From NCBI GenBank assembly GCA_902386085.1, contig CABMIA010000180.1:1-8119 (forward strand): a stretch of DNA of 8,119 bases, written 5' to 3'. The notes under the pieces were generated by a model. That model was given only the letters and a program-made list of their open reading frames with translations. It did not search any database and was not told the origin of the DNA. This document shows positions 1-6,737 of the stretch, piece by piece. Each line of letters opens with the position of its first letter. Position 1 is the first letter of the stretch. Position numbers and translations under genes: made by a program. The stretch comes from an uncultured archaeon (lineage in GTDB: Archaea; Halobacteriota; Methanosarcinia; Methanosarcinales; Methanoperedenaceae).

Positions 1-206
1 GAGATCAGCCCCGGGATCAGGGTACCGGGCGGGGCGTTCTTCCCGATGGCAAAGGCCAGGAACATGAAAAGCGGGAAGAATATGCCTGAAACGATGATGT
101 TGGGCTTGAGGTAGTATATCCGCATATCTTTCCTGGCTATCGCCCATGCAGCGGACAGCTCGCGGGAAAGGCGTTTTGCCAATCCCTCATGATCAATCGA
201 TGGCAT
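1..206 (-). CDS. ABC-2 type transporter permease, N-terminal part (runs off the left edge)
   Basis: This is the first 68 codons of a membrane permease; the rest lies outside the window. The N-terminus is a cytoplasmic, basic amphipathic stretch (about residues 1-34, containing AWAIARKDMRIYYLKP). It is followed by a hydrophobic segment at about residues 37-55 (IIVSGIFFPLFMFLAFAIG) that looks like the first transmembrane helix. The pattern RKDxR, then a helix, then a loop with PGxLIPGLI is typical of ABC-2 family permeases (DrrB/NodJ-like exporters). The ATG at 206 lies inside the end of the ATPase gene, a 14-base overlap, with a G-rich stretch (GGGGGTG) just upstream as a likely ribosome site. 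A GTG at 215 in the same frame is an alternative start. Overlap with the ATPase implies translational coupling and one exporter. The substrate cannot be told from this part. Confidence 0.8.
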   Translation of the reverse strand, partial: MPSIDHEGLAKRLSRELSAAWAIARKDMRIYYLKPNIIVSGIFFPLFMFLAFAIGKNAPPGTLIPGLI

Positions 207-1149
207 GGACAGCACCCCCGGGGCGCTTGAGACCTGTCAACCGTATGAACACATCCTCGAGGCTCGGGCCAAGAGTCGTGATACTGATCACTTTAAGGTT
301 GTGCGTGTGGGCATAAACCATCACGGCATCGATAACTTCAGATGGAGATTCAGTATAGAGCTTGAACTTGTCACCGGCCTTGTGTGCGTCATTCACTGTG
401 GGGAGACGGCGGAGCTCATCCAGTTGATCTGCAGAACTGTGGTCAAACGAGAACTCGATGGACTGCACACTCTGGATTGTCTTTTTCAGTGATTCCGGGG
501 CATCGATTGCAGCGATAGTTCCTTTATTGATGATCGCCACACGGTCACACATGATATTTGCCTCCTCAATATTGTGAGTTGTTAAAAAAACCGTGACACC
601 CCCGCGGACGATATCCGTGATCACATCCCGGATGATGAGGTTGCTCTGTACATCGAGACCCGAGGTAGGTTCGTCCAGGAACAATAGGCGCGGGCTGTTG
701 ACCAGACCCATCGCGAGCGTCAGGCGCCGTTTCATTCCCTTTGAAAAACCGTGCACTTTGTCATTGCGCCGTTCGTGTAACCCGAATATATTGAGCAGCT
801 CATTTGTCTTTTTTTCCCGCTCATTCCGTCCCACATGGTAGAGTTCTGCGGAAAATATCATGTTCTGCCATGCAGTCAGGTCATCGTACACGTTGGAATT
901 CTCTGATACAATGCCCATGGACTGCCGTGCTGCAATGGTGTCGTGCACAATGTCATGGCCAAAAATGGTAGCCGATCCTGAGGTTGGGCTTGAGATCCCG
1001 GTCAAAATACGAATGGTAGTGGTCTTGCCTGCACCATTGGGACCCAAAAACCCAAATGTCTCTCCCTCGCCGACTGAGAAATTTATATCATTGAGCGCAG
1101 TGAGAGAGCCGAATTTTTTAATGAGATGCGATACTTCAACTGCTTGCAT
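193..1149 (-). CDS. ABC transporter ATP-binding protein (ABC-2 / drug-export type)
   Basis: This is the cytoplasmic ATPase of an ABC exporter that hydrolyses ATP to drive the neighbouring permease. With the start at the ATG at 1149 the protein has 318 residues. It carries Walker A (GPNGAGKTT, about 36-44), a Q-loop region where Glu replaces the usual Gln (IVSENSNVYDDLT, about 81-92), the signature (GFSKGMKRR, 134-142), Walker B plus D-loop (LLFLDEPTSGLD, 155-166) and the H-loop (TTHN, 190-193). The roughly 100-residue tail after the nucleotide-binding domain, ending in LEDVFIRLTG, is typical of the CcmA/DrrA-like group paired with ABC-2 permeases. A TTG eight codons upstream (1173) is open in frame. 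The ATG is preferred because a TATA-like element sits about 27 bases before it, which suggests a leaderless mRNA. The gene overlaps the permease downstream. Family assignment is firm; cargo is unknown. Confidence 0.92.
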   Translation of the reverse strand: MQAVEVSHLIKKFGSLTALNDINFSVGEGETFGFLGPNGAGKTTTIRILTGISSPTSGSATIFGHDIVHDTIAARQSMGIVSENSNVYDDLTAWQNMIFSAELYHVGRNEREKKTNELLNIFGLHERRNDKVHGFSKGMKRRLTLAMGLVNSPRLLFLDEPTSGLDVQSNLIIRDVITDIVRGGVTVFLTTHNIEEANIMCDRVAIINKGTIAAIDAPESLKKTIQSVQSIEFSFDHSSADQLDELRRLPTVNDAHKAGDKFKLYTESPSEVIDAVMVYAHTHNLKVISITTLGPSLEDVFIRLTGLKRPGGAVHAID

Positions 1150-1172
1150 GTAATATTGATTTTGGTAGGGCA

Positions 1173-1188
1173 ATACTTAAGGCATTCG
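1173..1188 (-). promoter_or_regulatory. Putative archaeal BRE/TATA promoter for the ABC exporter operon
   Basis: Read on the minus strand, CGAATGCCTTAAGTAT resembles a BRE (CGAATG) followed by a TATA box (CTTAAGTAT). Its centre lies about 27 bases before the ATG at 1149, so transcription would begin at or beside the start codon. No Shine-Dalgarno sequence is visible before that ATG. This is inference from spacing and sequence only. Confidence 0.4.
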
Positions 1189-1213
1189 TAAATAATCTCA
1201 ATGTAAATTAATT

Positions 1214-1501
1214 TTATTCCCCGCCCGCGAACCAGGATTTTTGTCTTCTCAAAGCCTCTCTTTCTTCTTCCGGATTTGTAGGGACGATGATCTTCTTGAT
1301 ATCCGTTTTGAAAATGTACGCGGGGTGATAGTCTTCAAATAAAGGTTCAAACCAGATCCCATCTTCATCGCTGTCTTTTATATAACCCAGGTACGTTGAA
1401 CCGGTTAATGTCTGGACTTTAACGAGGTTGGTTTCGGGTTTTCTTTTATAGTCTGCCAGTAGCTTTGGGTTCCTGACTATTTCATCTATTATCTTAGACA
1501 T
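1214..1501 (-). CDS. Small hypothetical protein with possible SH3/Sm-like beta-barrel
   Basis: This is a soluble 95-residue protein that I do not recognise as a named family. Residues 1-25 look helical (MSKIIDEIVRNPKLLADYKR). Residues about 26-73 alternate as in a small five-strand barrel: VKVQTLTGSTYLGYI, then an acidic turn DSDEDG, then IWFEPL, then YIFKTDIKKIIVP. The order 'TGxxYxGYIxDxDxDGIxxEPL ... IxxxDIKKIIV' recalls Sm/LSm or other SH3-like folds, but the similarity is only structural and weak. The tail is charged (EEEREALRRQK). It has no signal peptide, membrane helix or cysteines. A good ribosome site (AGGCGTGAT, close to the archaeal consensus GGAGGTGAT) lies 3-4 bases before the ATG, which supports it as a real gene. 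Its promoter appears separate from those of both neighbours. Function unknown. Confidence 0.7.
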   Translation of the reverse strand: MSKIIDEIVRNPKLLADYKRKPETNLVKVQTLTGSTYLGYIKDSDEDGIWFEPLFEDYHPAYIFKTDIKKIIVPTNPEEEREALRRQKSWFAGGE

Positions 1502-1536
1502 TGAATCACGCCTTTTTAAAGAAAAGATGCCTATAC

Positions 1537-1544
1537 CATTTATG
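1537..1544 (-). promoter_or_regulatory. Putative TATA box for the small hypothetical gene
   Basis: On the minus strand CATAAATG lies about 40 bases before the start codon at 1501, which would place transcription start near 1514 and leave a short leader containing the AGGCGTGAT ribosome site. Its first seven bases match the CATAAAT core of the putative cysteate synthase promoter. Assignment is by position and resemblance only. Confidence 0.3.
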
Positions 1545-1567
1545 ACAGGGCTACTAATTTGATGTTC

Positions 1568-1583
1568 TAAAAATAAAATTTTC
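1568..1583 (-). terminator. Putative U-rich terminator after the coenzyme M operon
   Basis: On the minus strand a T-rich tract (AAAATTTTATTTTTAG) begins about 24 bases after the ComDE stop codon. Archaeal RNA polymerase commonly terminates at such U-rich runs without a strong hairpin. None is obvious here. The tract lies between ComDE and the promoter of the next gene. Confidence 0.4.
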
Positions 1584-1606
1584 CATTTAATCGTAACCGG
1601 AAAAAT

Positions 1607-2731
1607 TCATGCACCCTGATTACTTAATGCCTTCATGAACCTTTTCTTTATCTCATTGGCAGGAAACGGGATCTCCTTACATTTCATGTTCACTGGTTTC
1701 ACAATCGTATGAATAAAGCTCACCCTGCGCTGCAAAGCTTCTTCCAGCTCCTCTTCAGTGTGTACTTTCATCGTTTCTCTTATCCCGCAAGCCTTTGCCA
1801 GAAGCTCAAGGTCAATCTGTTTTGAAGTGGCAGTTTCCTGGTTCCCTGTCGAACCATAAGCTGCGTTATCTATTGCAACCACCGTTAGATTCTCTGGATT
1901 ATAAGCCCCGATAGCGATCAATGAGTTCGGATTCATGAGCAGGCTCCCGTCTCCATCGATCACAAACACGTGTTTTTGCTGTGCCAGCGCCAGTCCAAGA
2001 CCGATGGATGATGCCAGGCCCATTGAACCGAGCATATAGAAATTAAGTTCCCGGTCTCCTATTTCAAATAATTCCTTTGAAGGGATACCCAGGTTCGCTA
2101 TAATAATATCATGATCAACCTGAGAAGCAAGAATTTTAATTGCTTCATACCTTGTCATAACAGGTTCCCTTATCCCGGATTTCAAACTCAATTCCGATAT
2201 CCTGGGGAATATATCAACAGGTGACGGAACATCGCTTTTTGAACCTTCCCACACCGCAGGAGATATCAACACAACGTGAACGCTCACATTACTGAAAGAA
2301 TCATTTATTGCAGCATCCAATTTATCCAGTTCGTTGCTGGAACTGATAATTGTGAACTTTATGCCTGCTGCCTCAAGAATCCCGGGCAGTCTTTTCCCAA
2401 GCTGCACCTGGGCTTCGATTCCCTCCTTATAAACACCGCGCCAGCTTGCAAGCACAGGAAGCGGAATTCCATAAGTCAGGTTAAGGGATTCAAGTGCATT
2501 TATCATATTGCCTATGCCAGTGCTCTGGATCACCATAACGGGCCTTCCGCCTCCGAGGTATATCCCTGCGCATATCCCGATGCCGTTCTCCTCCCGGGTT
2601 AAAGGTATTGTGGTTATCGCCGCGGGAATCTTAATAAGTAAGGCTTTTATCCTGTCGCACGGCAGTGAGGCTGCAAAATCTATCCTGTTTTTTTTAAGAA
2701 TCCCAACTACTATCTTCTCAGGAGTCTCCAT
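1607..2731 (-). CDS. comDE: Sulfopyruvate decarboxylase, fused ComD-ComE (coenzyme M biosynthesis)
   Basis: This cytoplasmic thiamine-diphosphate enzyme converts 3-sulfopyruvate to sulfoacetaldehyde and CO2 in coenzyme M synthesis. The 374-residue chain joins an N-terminal ComD-like (alpha, pyrimidine-binding) half at about 1-170 to a C-terminal ComE-like (beta, pyrophosphate-binding) half at about 190-370. The ComD half has the cofactor-activating glutamate region LTREENGIGICAG (about 44-56) and STGIGNMINALESL. The ComE half has NLGIPSKELF, GSMGLASSIGLGLAL and the ThDP/Mg motif GDGSLLMN...IDN (about 260-289) followed by AYGSTGNQ. Many methanogens have separate comD and comE; a single chain is known from Methanosarcina. 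The ATG at 2731 shares one base with the TGA of the cysteate synthase gene (TGATG), and AAAAAGGTAAT upstream is a plausible ribosome site. A TTG at 2734 is an alternative start. The related phosphonopyruvate decarboxylase is less likely given the neighbour. Confidence 0.9.
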   Translation of the reverse strand: METPEKIVVGILKKNRIDFAASLPCDRIKALLIKIPAAITTIPLTREENGIGICAGIYLGGGRPVMVIQSTGIGNMINALESLNLTYGIPLPVLASWRGVYKEGIEAQVQLGKRLPGILEAAGIKFTIISSSNELDKLDAAINDSFSNVSVHVVLISPAVWEGSKSDVPSPVDIFPRISELSLKSGIREPVMTRYEAIKILASQVDHDIIIANLGIPSKELFEIGDRELNFYMLGSMGLASSIGLGLALAQQKHVFVIDGDGSLLMNPNSLIAIGAYNPENLTVVAIDNAAYGSTGNQETATSKQIDLELLAKACGIRETMKVHTEEELEEALQRRVSFIHTIVKPVNMKCKEIPFPANEIKKRFMKALSNQGA

Positions 2732-4059
2732 CAAGCTATTACCTTTTTATGGATTATCTCCTCAAGCGGCACAATTGAATTTTCTGCGCACGCCGCCGGC
2801 TCTATGTTGAAGAGGTTGTAATCCATTTCAAGACGTTTAACTCCCCCGCCTGTTATATTTAATACAATGTGATCCCCGGCATCTACTTTCTGTTCATTTA
2901 CCGCCTGTATCAGGGATGCCACTGCAACACCTGCAGGCGGTAAAATATCTATGCCTTCATTACGTTCGAATAATGTCTGCGCGCTCCTTGCTTCATTATT
3001 CGGGATGCCGTACATTGTGCCACCGGTCGAGCACATGGCGTCATATACACCTCCAGCCATTGAATACGGCGGCTCCCTGTTGGATAATATATCGGCGTAC
3101 ATCCCATGAATGAGGTTCTTTGCATCCGGCATATCGATGTCCTTAATTATTTCACGTCTTCCCGCGTTCCATGCATGGTACATGGGCGCAAAAGGAAGGT
3201 TCTGGGAAAGATGAAGCTCTGGCAGTCTTTTGCCAAACCGCCCGTCACCAAGCAGCCTGAGCGATGCTTCCCATGCTGCAATCCCTCCTGTCCCGCTTCC
3301 TATGGCCTGGAAGTAATGGTCAGGCATCCTGCGCATATAAACCGAAGCGTCAAGCATTACGGTTCCCATCCCGTCCCTCCGCGCCACATTTCTTGCTCCG
3401 CCTTCTGCCATAACGCCCGGAAGGGATGACAGTCTCTCTGCAAGGTGGATGGAATCCGTATAATCGCAGTTCTTTCCCATCTGGATAATATGTATAGAAT
3501 CAGTTGGTTCTTCGGGAAGCCACAGCCTCGCAATCCCGCTTGCAGGAACCACGATATACACTTTCACGCCTGTCAAAGCCGATATGTGGGCAAAGGCGCG
3601 CGCAGTGTTGCCTGCCGATGCCAGTACGAGCGCCTTCCCAGAATTCCTGAGCCTCTGGATGGTGGGAATTGCTTCCAGTTCCTTAAAACTGCATGTTTTT
3701 ATAAATGCCCCTTTTTCTGGCCAGTAACCATTAAAAGAAATAAATAAATTATCCAGTCCAAGCTCTGATGCGAGTTCCGTGCTTTTATAAGTGATCGGGC
3801 CTGAATCCGAAGTTATTATTTCCTGTACAGGAAGCCAGTCATGGAATTTTCCCATTCCGGGGACGTTCTTTAACACCAACTGCCTGCTCCTGTAGCTCGT
3901 CCTCAAAAGCCCGCTGTCGTTCGGGCATTTAAGCCGGTCGTCGTCAAAGGCTCCCCCGCAGCCTGTACAAGCAAGTTTATATTTTGAATTATCTGATATC
4001 GATATGGATGGATGGAACTGGGAAATGTTTGCGCTGCATCCCGAATCACTTTCTGTCAT
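2731..4059 (-). CDS. Cysteate synthase (PLP-dependent, threonine-synthase-like; coenzyme M biosynthesis)
   Basis: This fold-type II PLP enzyme replaces the phosphate of O-phospho-L-serine with sulfite to give L-cysteate, the entry to the Methanosarcina-type coenzyme M route. It has 442 residues. A Cys-containing N-terminal motif (CTGC at 31-34, then KCPND at 44-48) resembles the zinc-ribbon-like start of threonine synthases, but the fourth position is not Cys. The likely PLP lysine is K126 in CSFK (123-126), inside KGAFIKTCSFKELEA. SAGNTARAF (148-156) follows as the substrate/PLP-contact loop. GSGTGGIAAWEA (254-265) is the phosphate-binding loop, and NITGGG (401-406) is the C-terminal cofactor loop. 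True threonine synthase is the main alternative. The immediate coupling to ComDE, the same gene order I recall for Methanosarcina, strongly favours cysteate synthase. The start has no Shine-Dalgarno, and a TATA box lies 27 bases upstream. The first 25 residues look unconserved. Confidence 0.88.
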   Translation of the reverse strand: MTESDSGCSANISQFHPSISISDNSKYKLACTGCGGAFDDDRLKCPNDSGLLRTSYRSRQLVLKNVPGMGKFHDWLPVQEIITSDSGPITYKSTELASELGLDNLFISFNGYWPEKGAFIKTCSFKELEAIPTIQRLRNSGKALVLASAGNTARAFAHISALTGVKVYIVVPASGIARLWLPEEPTDSIHIIQMGKNCDYTDSIHLAERLSSLPGVMAEGGARNVARRDGMGTVMLDASVYMRRMPDHYFQAIGSGTGGIAAWEASLRLLGDGRFGKRLPELHLSQNLPFAPMYHAWNAGRREIIKDIDMPDAKNLIHGMYADILSNREPPYSMAGGVYDAMCSTGGTMYGIPNNEARSAQTLFERNEGIDILPPAGVAVASLIQAVNEQKVDAGDHIVLNITGGGVKRLEMDYNLFNIEPAACAENSIVPLEEIIHKKVIA

Positions 4060-4082
4060 AATTAATGGTTAATTTAGGTGAC

Positions 4083-4097
4083 TATTTATGTCTTTCC
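4083..4097 (-). promoter_or_regulatory. Putative BRE/TATA promoter of the coenzyme M operon
   Basis: On the minus strand GGAAAGA is followed directly by CATAAATA, matching a purine-rich BRE and an archaeal TATA box. The box centre is about 27 bases before the ATG at 4059, so the mRNA would start at or next to the A of the ATG. No ribosome site lies between. Together these suggest a leaderless transcript for the cysteate synthase-ComDE operon. Confidence 0.5.
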
Positions 4098-4192
4098 ATT
4101 TAAAAAATAATTTTTTCCCAATCCGGATAATAAATTTTAATTAGAATACTTTTGTACATTACAGAAGTTGGTTTGCAAGAATTAGATCTGTG

Positions 4193-4207
4193 CGAAGATT
4201 TATTTAT
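4193..4207 (+). promoter_or_regulatory. Putative BRE/TATA promoter of the acyl-CoA dehydrogenase gene
   Basis: CGAAGA followed by TTTATTTAT matches the BRE/TATA pattern. Transcription would start near 4229, leaving a leader of about 20-27 bases that contains the GGGAGG ribosome site at 4235-4240. A second AT-rich element (TATTTAAAAG, 4218-4227) is less well placed. The rest of the 190-bp divergent region is AT-rich, and I see no convincing operator or palindrome in it. Confidence 0.4.
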
Positions 4208-4249
4208 TATGGGATCATTATTTAAAAGCGAGAAGGGAGGCAGGTTAAA

Positions 4250-5821
4250 TTGACAATGATTAGCCAGATCGATGAATTGAAAAAGCTGCTGGCGCCGAAA
4301 GTTCCAGAACTTGGGCTTGATGAAGGAACGGTTGAGAATATCCTTTCAACAGCTTCTGATTTCTCGGAAAAAGAGCTCAAACCGTCTGCCCTGAAGTGGG
4401 AAGAGATTGGTACGCACTTCTGGCAGATATATGATGCAAAATTGAGATCAGGAAACGGGAGAGTGGAATTAACAGAAAATGAATACCGGATCCTGGAGAA
4501 ATACAGATGTATAGATAATGCTGAGGCAAAGGGGAAAAGACTTGTATTTCCTGAATATTTTGAAGAAGCCCATAGGAAACTTGCAGGAACAGGTTTGACG
4601 GGTTTATGTATCCCTGAAGAATATGGAGGCATGGGTTTTCCTTTTTCATTGTATTGTCCGGTTATAGAAATCCTGTCCGGGGGCGATGCCAGCTTCGGGG
4701 TACATTTGTCGATACATGGAACGGCTTCTGATCTGATAAACAGGTATGGTACAGTTGTCTTGAAAGAAAGGCTGCTGCCTGCTATGGCTTCAGGGAAAAA
4801 ACTCGGATGCCTCGTTTTTACAGAGCCATCAGGAGGATCTGATCTAAAAGCGGTATCAACCACTTCGGAATTCACAGGAAACTCATGCAGGATAAACGGA
4901 ACAAAGTTTTCGATTACCAATGGAGGCTATTCAGACGTCCATGTGGTGTTCACTGTCGATAAAGAAGATTACAATCTGCCTTTTGCGCAAAGAAAGAAAT
5001 ACAACACCTTTGTTGTAGAAAAAGGAACTGAAGGATTTGAACTGCTGGGCATCGGAAACACAATGGGCTGGCGTCCGTCTCCCACGTCGATGCTGAAATT
5101 TGAAAATTGCGATGTGCCTGTCGATAATCTCCTGGGGGAAAAGGGAAGCGGAAGAATGGTTCTTTCAACGGGCTTGTCGGCGGGAAGAGTAAGTTTCGGC
5201 TGTGCGTGGTCTCTCGGGATAGCGGATGCAGCATATCGAAAAGCTATGGAACGCGCAGATAAAAGAGTTACTTTTGGAGAAAAGATTAAAAATCACCCCG
5301 AGATACGAAAACATCTTGCTGATATGTACAGGTACCTGTGCATTGGAAGAGAAAAGTACCTGCATGCGGCTTATTTGAAAGACAAGAACGACCCAGATTT
5401 CCCATTTGAAGCCACAATTTCAAAGATTTTTTGTTCCGAGAGGGCAGAGGATATTGTCAGGACAGCTTACCAGATGCATGGGCATTTTGGGTATATGGAA
5501 GGAAGCGGTATGCCTGTGTTGTTCAGGAATGTAATGGTGGCTACAGTCGGCGAAGGCGCGACAGAGGTTTTAAGGGACAGGGTTATTGCGCCTTATGTGG
5601 GAAAGGGGAAATATTCGCGCACAGGCGCTATAGAATATGATCGAAGTTTTATTGACATGAACCTTGGAGAAGAGACATTCAGGGAATTGTCGCAGGCGCT
5701 GGGTGATGAGGTTTATCCATGTTATGAAATTCTCCTTAGCAAGGCTACAGGTAAAAAAATAAGAGTTCCGGCAACTGAGATAAAACATTTAACAATAAAC
5801 TGGAAACTGAACGGGTTATAG
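4250..5821 (+). CDS. Acyl-CoA dehydrogenase family flavoprotein (long form)
   Basis: This FAD-dependent enzyme would oxidise an acyl-CoA to the trans-2-enoyl-CoA, passing electrons to an electron-transfer flavoprotein not encoded here. At 523 residues it is longer than the usual 380-400. The extra length is an N-terminal insertion (about 55-100, rich in charged residues) and a C-terminal tail after about 455. Diagnostic parts are LTGLCIPEEYGGMG (116-129), the FAD-contact CLVFTEPSGGSDL (187-199), INGTKFSITNG (215-225), GWRPSPTS (273-280), YQMHGHFGYMEGSGMP (407-422) and VGEGATEVLRD (433-443). In the last, E435 aligns with the catalytic base of medium- and short-chain enzymes. GGGAGG at 4235-4240 sits 9 bases before TTG 4250; an ATG two codons later (4256) is the alternative start. 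The gene is divergent from the coenzyme M operon and convergent on the hydrolase. Substrate chain is not determinable. Confidence 0.9.
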   Translation: MTMISQIDELKKLLAPKVPELGLDEGTVENILSTASDFSEKELKPSALKWEEIGTHFWQIYDAKLRSGNGRVELTENEYRILEKYRCIDNAEAKGKRLVFPEYFEEAHRKLAGTGLTGLCIPEEYGGMGFPFSLYCPVIEILSGGDASFGVHLSIHGTASDLINRYGTVVLKERLLPAMASGKKLGCLVFTEPSGGSDLKAVSTTSEFTGNSCRINGTKFSITNGGYSDVHVVFTVDKEDYNLPFAQRKKYNTFVVEKGTEGFELLGIGNTMGWRPSPTSMLKFENCDVPVDNLLGEKGSGRMVLSTGLSAGRVSFGCAWSLGIADAAYRKAMERADKRVTFGEKIKNHPEIRKHLADMYRYLCIGREKYLHAAYLKDKNDPDFPFEATISKIFCSERAEDIVRTAYQMHGHFGYMEGSGMPVLFRNVMVATVGEGATEVLRDRVIAPYVGKGKYSRTGAIEYDRSFIDMNLGEETFRELSQALGDEVYPCYEILLSKATGKKIRVPATEIKHLTINWKLNGL

Positions 5822-5825
5822 ATCG

Positions 5826-6719
5826 TCACAGAACTTGGGATTCGACTTTCCTGACCTTATATTCTATTTCACCCTTCGCGTTTGTAGTCTTATAAATTAT
5901 CCCTATGCTAATTGAAGTTTCATGATAAAAATATGTGAACCAGCTATTTTCAGCAGCAAGATCATACAGTAATTCTTTCTTTGTCCTCCAGCACTCTTCC
6001 CTGCCCAGGACATCAAAAGCCATTTTGCACCTTGGTTTTTCCTGATGCATTACAAGCGCAGCCATATCTGCGGCGTAAAGCAGTGTTTTTTGATCTGCTT
6101 TGATCATAACTGACTGATGACCGATCGTATGCCCTGGTGTCGGTATAACAAAAATACCCGGCAGTAATTCCTTTTCCCCGTTTACAAGCTCCAGGCTCCC
6201 TGAATCTTCCAGCGGCAGGACATCCTTTTCCACGCTGAAATAATCGTTCTTCAGTTCGAAACCCGGATTTACCGCTGTTCTGAATTCTTTCTTCTGGATG
6301 ACATATTTTGCATTTTCGAACGCAGGCTTCAATTTTCCATCCACATACGTCGTATTCCATCCTGCGTGGTCGGGATTAAGATGGCTGTTGATTACGATAT
6401 CTATATCAGAGGCTTTGACCCCGGCAGATTTCATGCTTTCCATCAGGGAAGGCTTTTTTACAATGTTATGGTATTTAACATAATTCGGGGTCTTATCATG
6501 GAGACCAGTCTCTATCAGCACATTGCCCTGCGGATGTTTTACCAAAAGGCAGTTGGCAGCCTGCACAATATTGTTGTGTTCATCGGTTTTGTAAGGAGTA
6601 AGGTCTCCAACTTTATAGTTAGACCAGATATCCTTTGGAAAATATTCAAAAATACCTCCTCCGTCCTCGGTATGTGTGCCGTCGCTTAAAATATGAAGTT
6701 CCAGTTCACCGAATTTCAT
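5826..6719 (-). CDS. Metallo-beta-lactamase-fold hydrolase with HLNPDH metal motif
   Basis: This is a soluble 297-residue member of the metallo-beta-lactamase superfamily, nearest in layout to the lactonase-like group (N-acyl homoserine lactonase type). Its reaction is unknown. The core begins with LHILSDGTH (8-16) and NCLLVKHPQGNVLIETGLHD (56-75). The first metal motif reads SHLNPDHAG (112-120). The expected HxHxDH therefore has H113, Asn instead of His at 115, D117 and H118. Other ligands look present: H197 in TPGHTIGHQS, D218 in YAADMA and H266 in FYHETS. The glutamate in LIETG replaces the more usual aspartate. The start ATG has only a weak AGGATAG upstream. A possible TATA (AATTTAAG, 6765-6772) lies within the preceding toxin remnant. 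Its 3' end is 4 bases from that of the acyl-CoA dehydrogenase, so their transcripts probably overlap. Confidence 0.85.
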   Translation of the reverse strand: MKFGELELHILSDGTHTEDGGGIFEYFPKDIWSNYKVGDLTPYKTDEHNNIVQAANCLLVKHPQGNVLIETGLHDKTPNYVKYHNIVKKPSLMESMKSAGVKASDIDIVINSHLNPDHAGWNTTYVDGKLKPAFENAKYVIQKKEFRTAVNPGFELKNDYFSVEKDVLPLEDSGSLELVNGEKELLPGIFVIPTPGHTIGHQSVMIKADQKTLLYAADMAALVMHQEKPRCKMAFDVLGREECWRTKKELLYDLAAENSWFTYFYHETSISIGIIYKTTNAKGEIEYKVRKVESQVL

Positions 6720-6737
6720 AGAAGAATCTATCCTGTT

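Noticed and set aside
2276..3747. Several 65-108-codon plus-strand frames opposite the coenzyme M genes
   Set aside because: They are frame shadows of cysteate synthase and ComDE, with atypical composition (His/Cys/Pro-rich) and no domain.
2731..4059. Annotation as threonine synthase
   Set aside because: The PLP-fold motifs fit either enzyme, but direct coupling to sulfopyruvate decarboxylase points to cysteate synthesis.
4060..4249. Possible small RNA or riboswitch in the divergent intergenic region
   Set aside because: The stretch is AT-rich and shows no convincing stem structure or known riboswitch core; promoter elements explain what is visible.
4222..4920. Long open frame of 232 codons on the minus strand opposite the acyl-CoA dehydrogenase
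   Set aside because: It lies wholly antisense to a well-supported gene. It has a low-complexity Ser/Phe/Pro-rich translation, no recognisable domain and no ribosome site.
6013..6360. 115-codon minus-strand frame inside the hydrolase gene
   Set aside because: It is the same strand in a different frame within the conserved metallo-beta-lactamase-fold gene, and the hydrolase frame explains the sequence fully.
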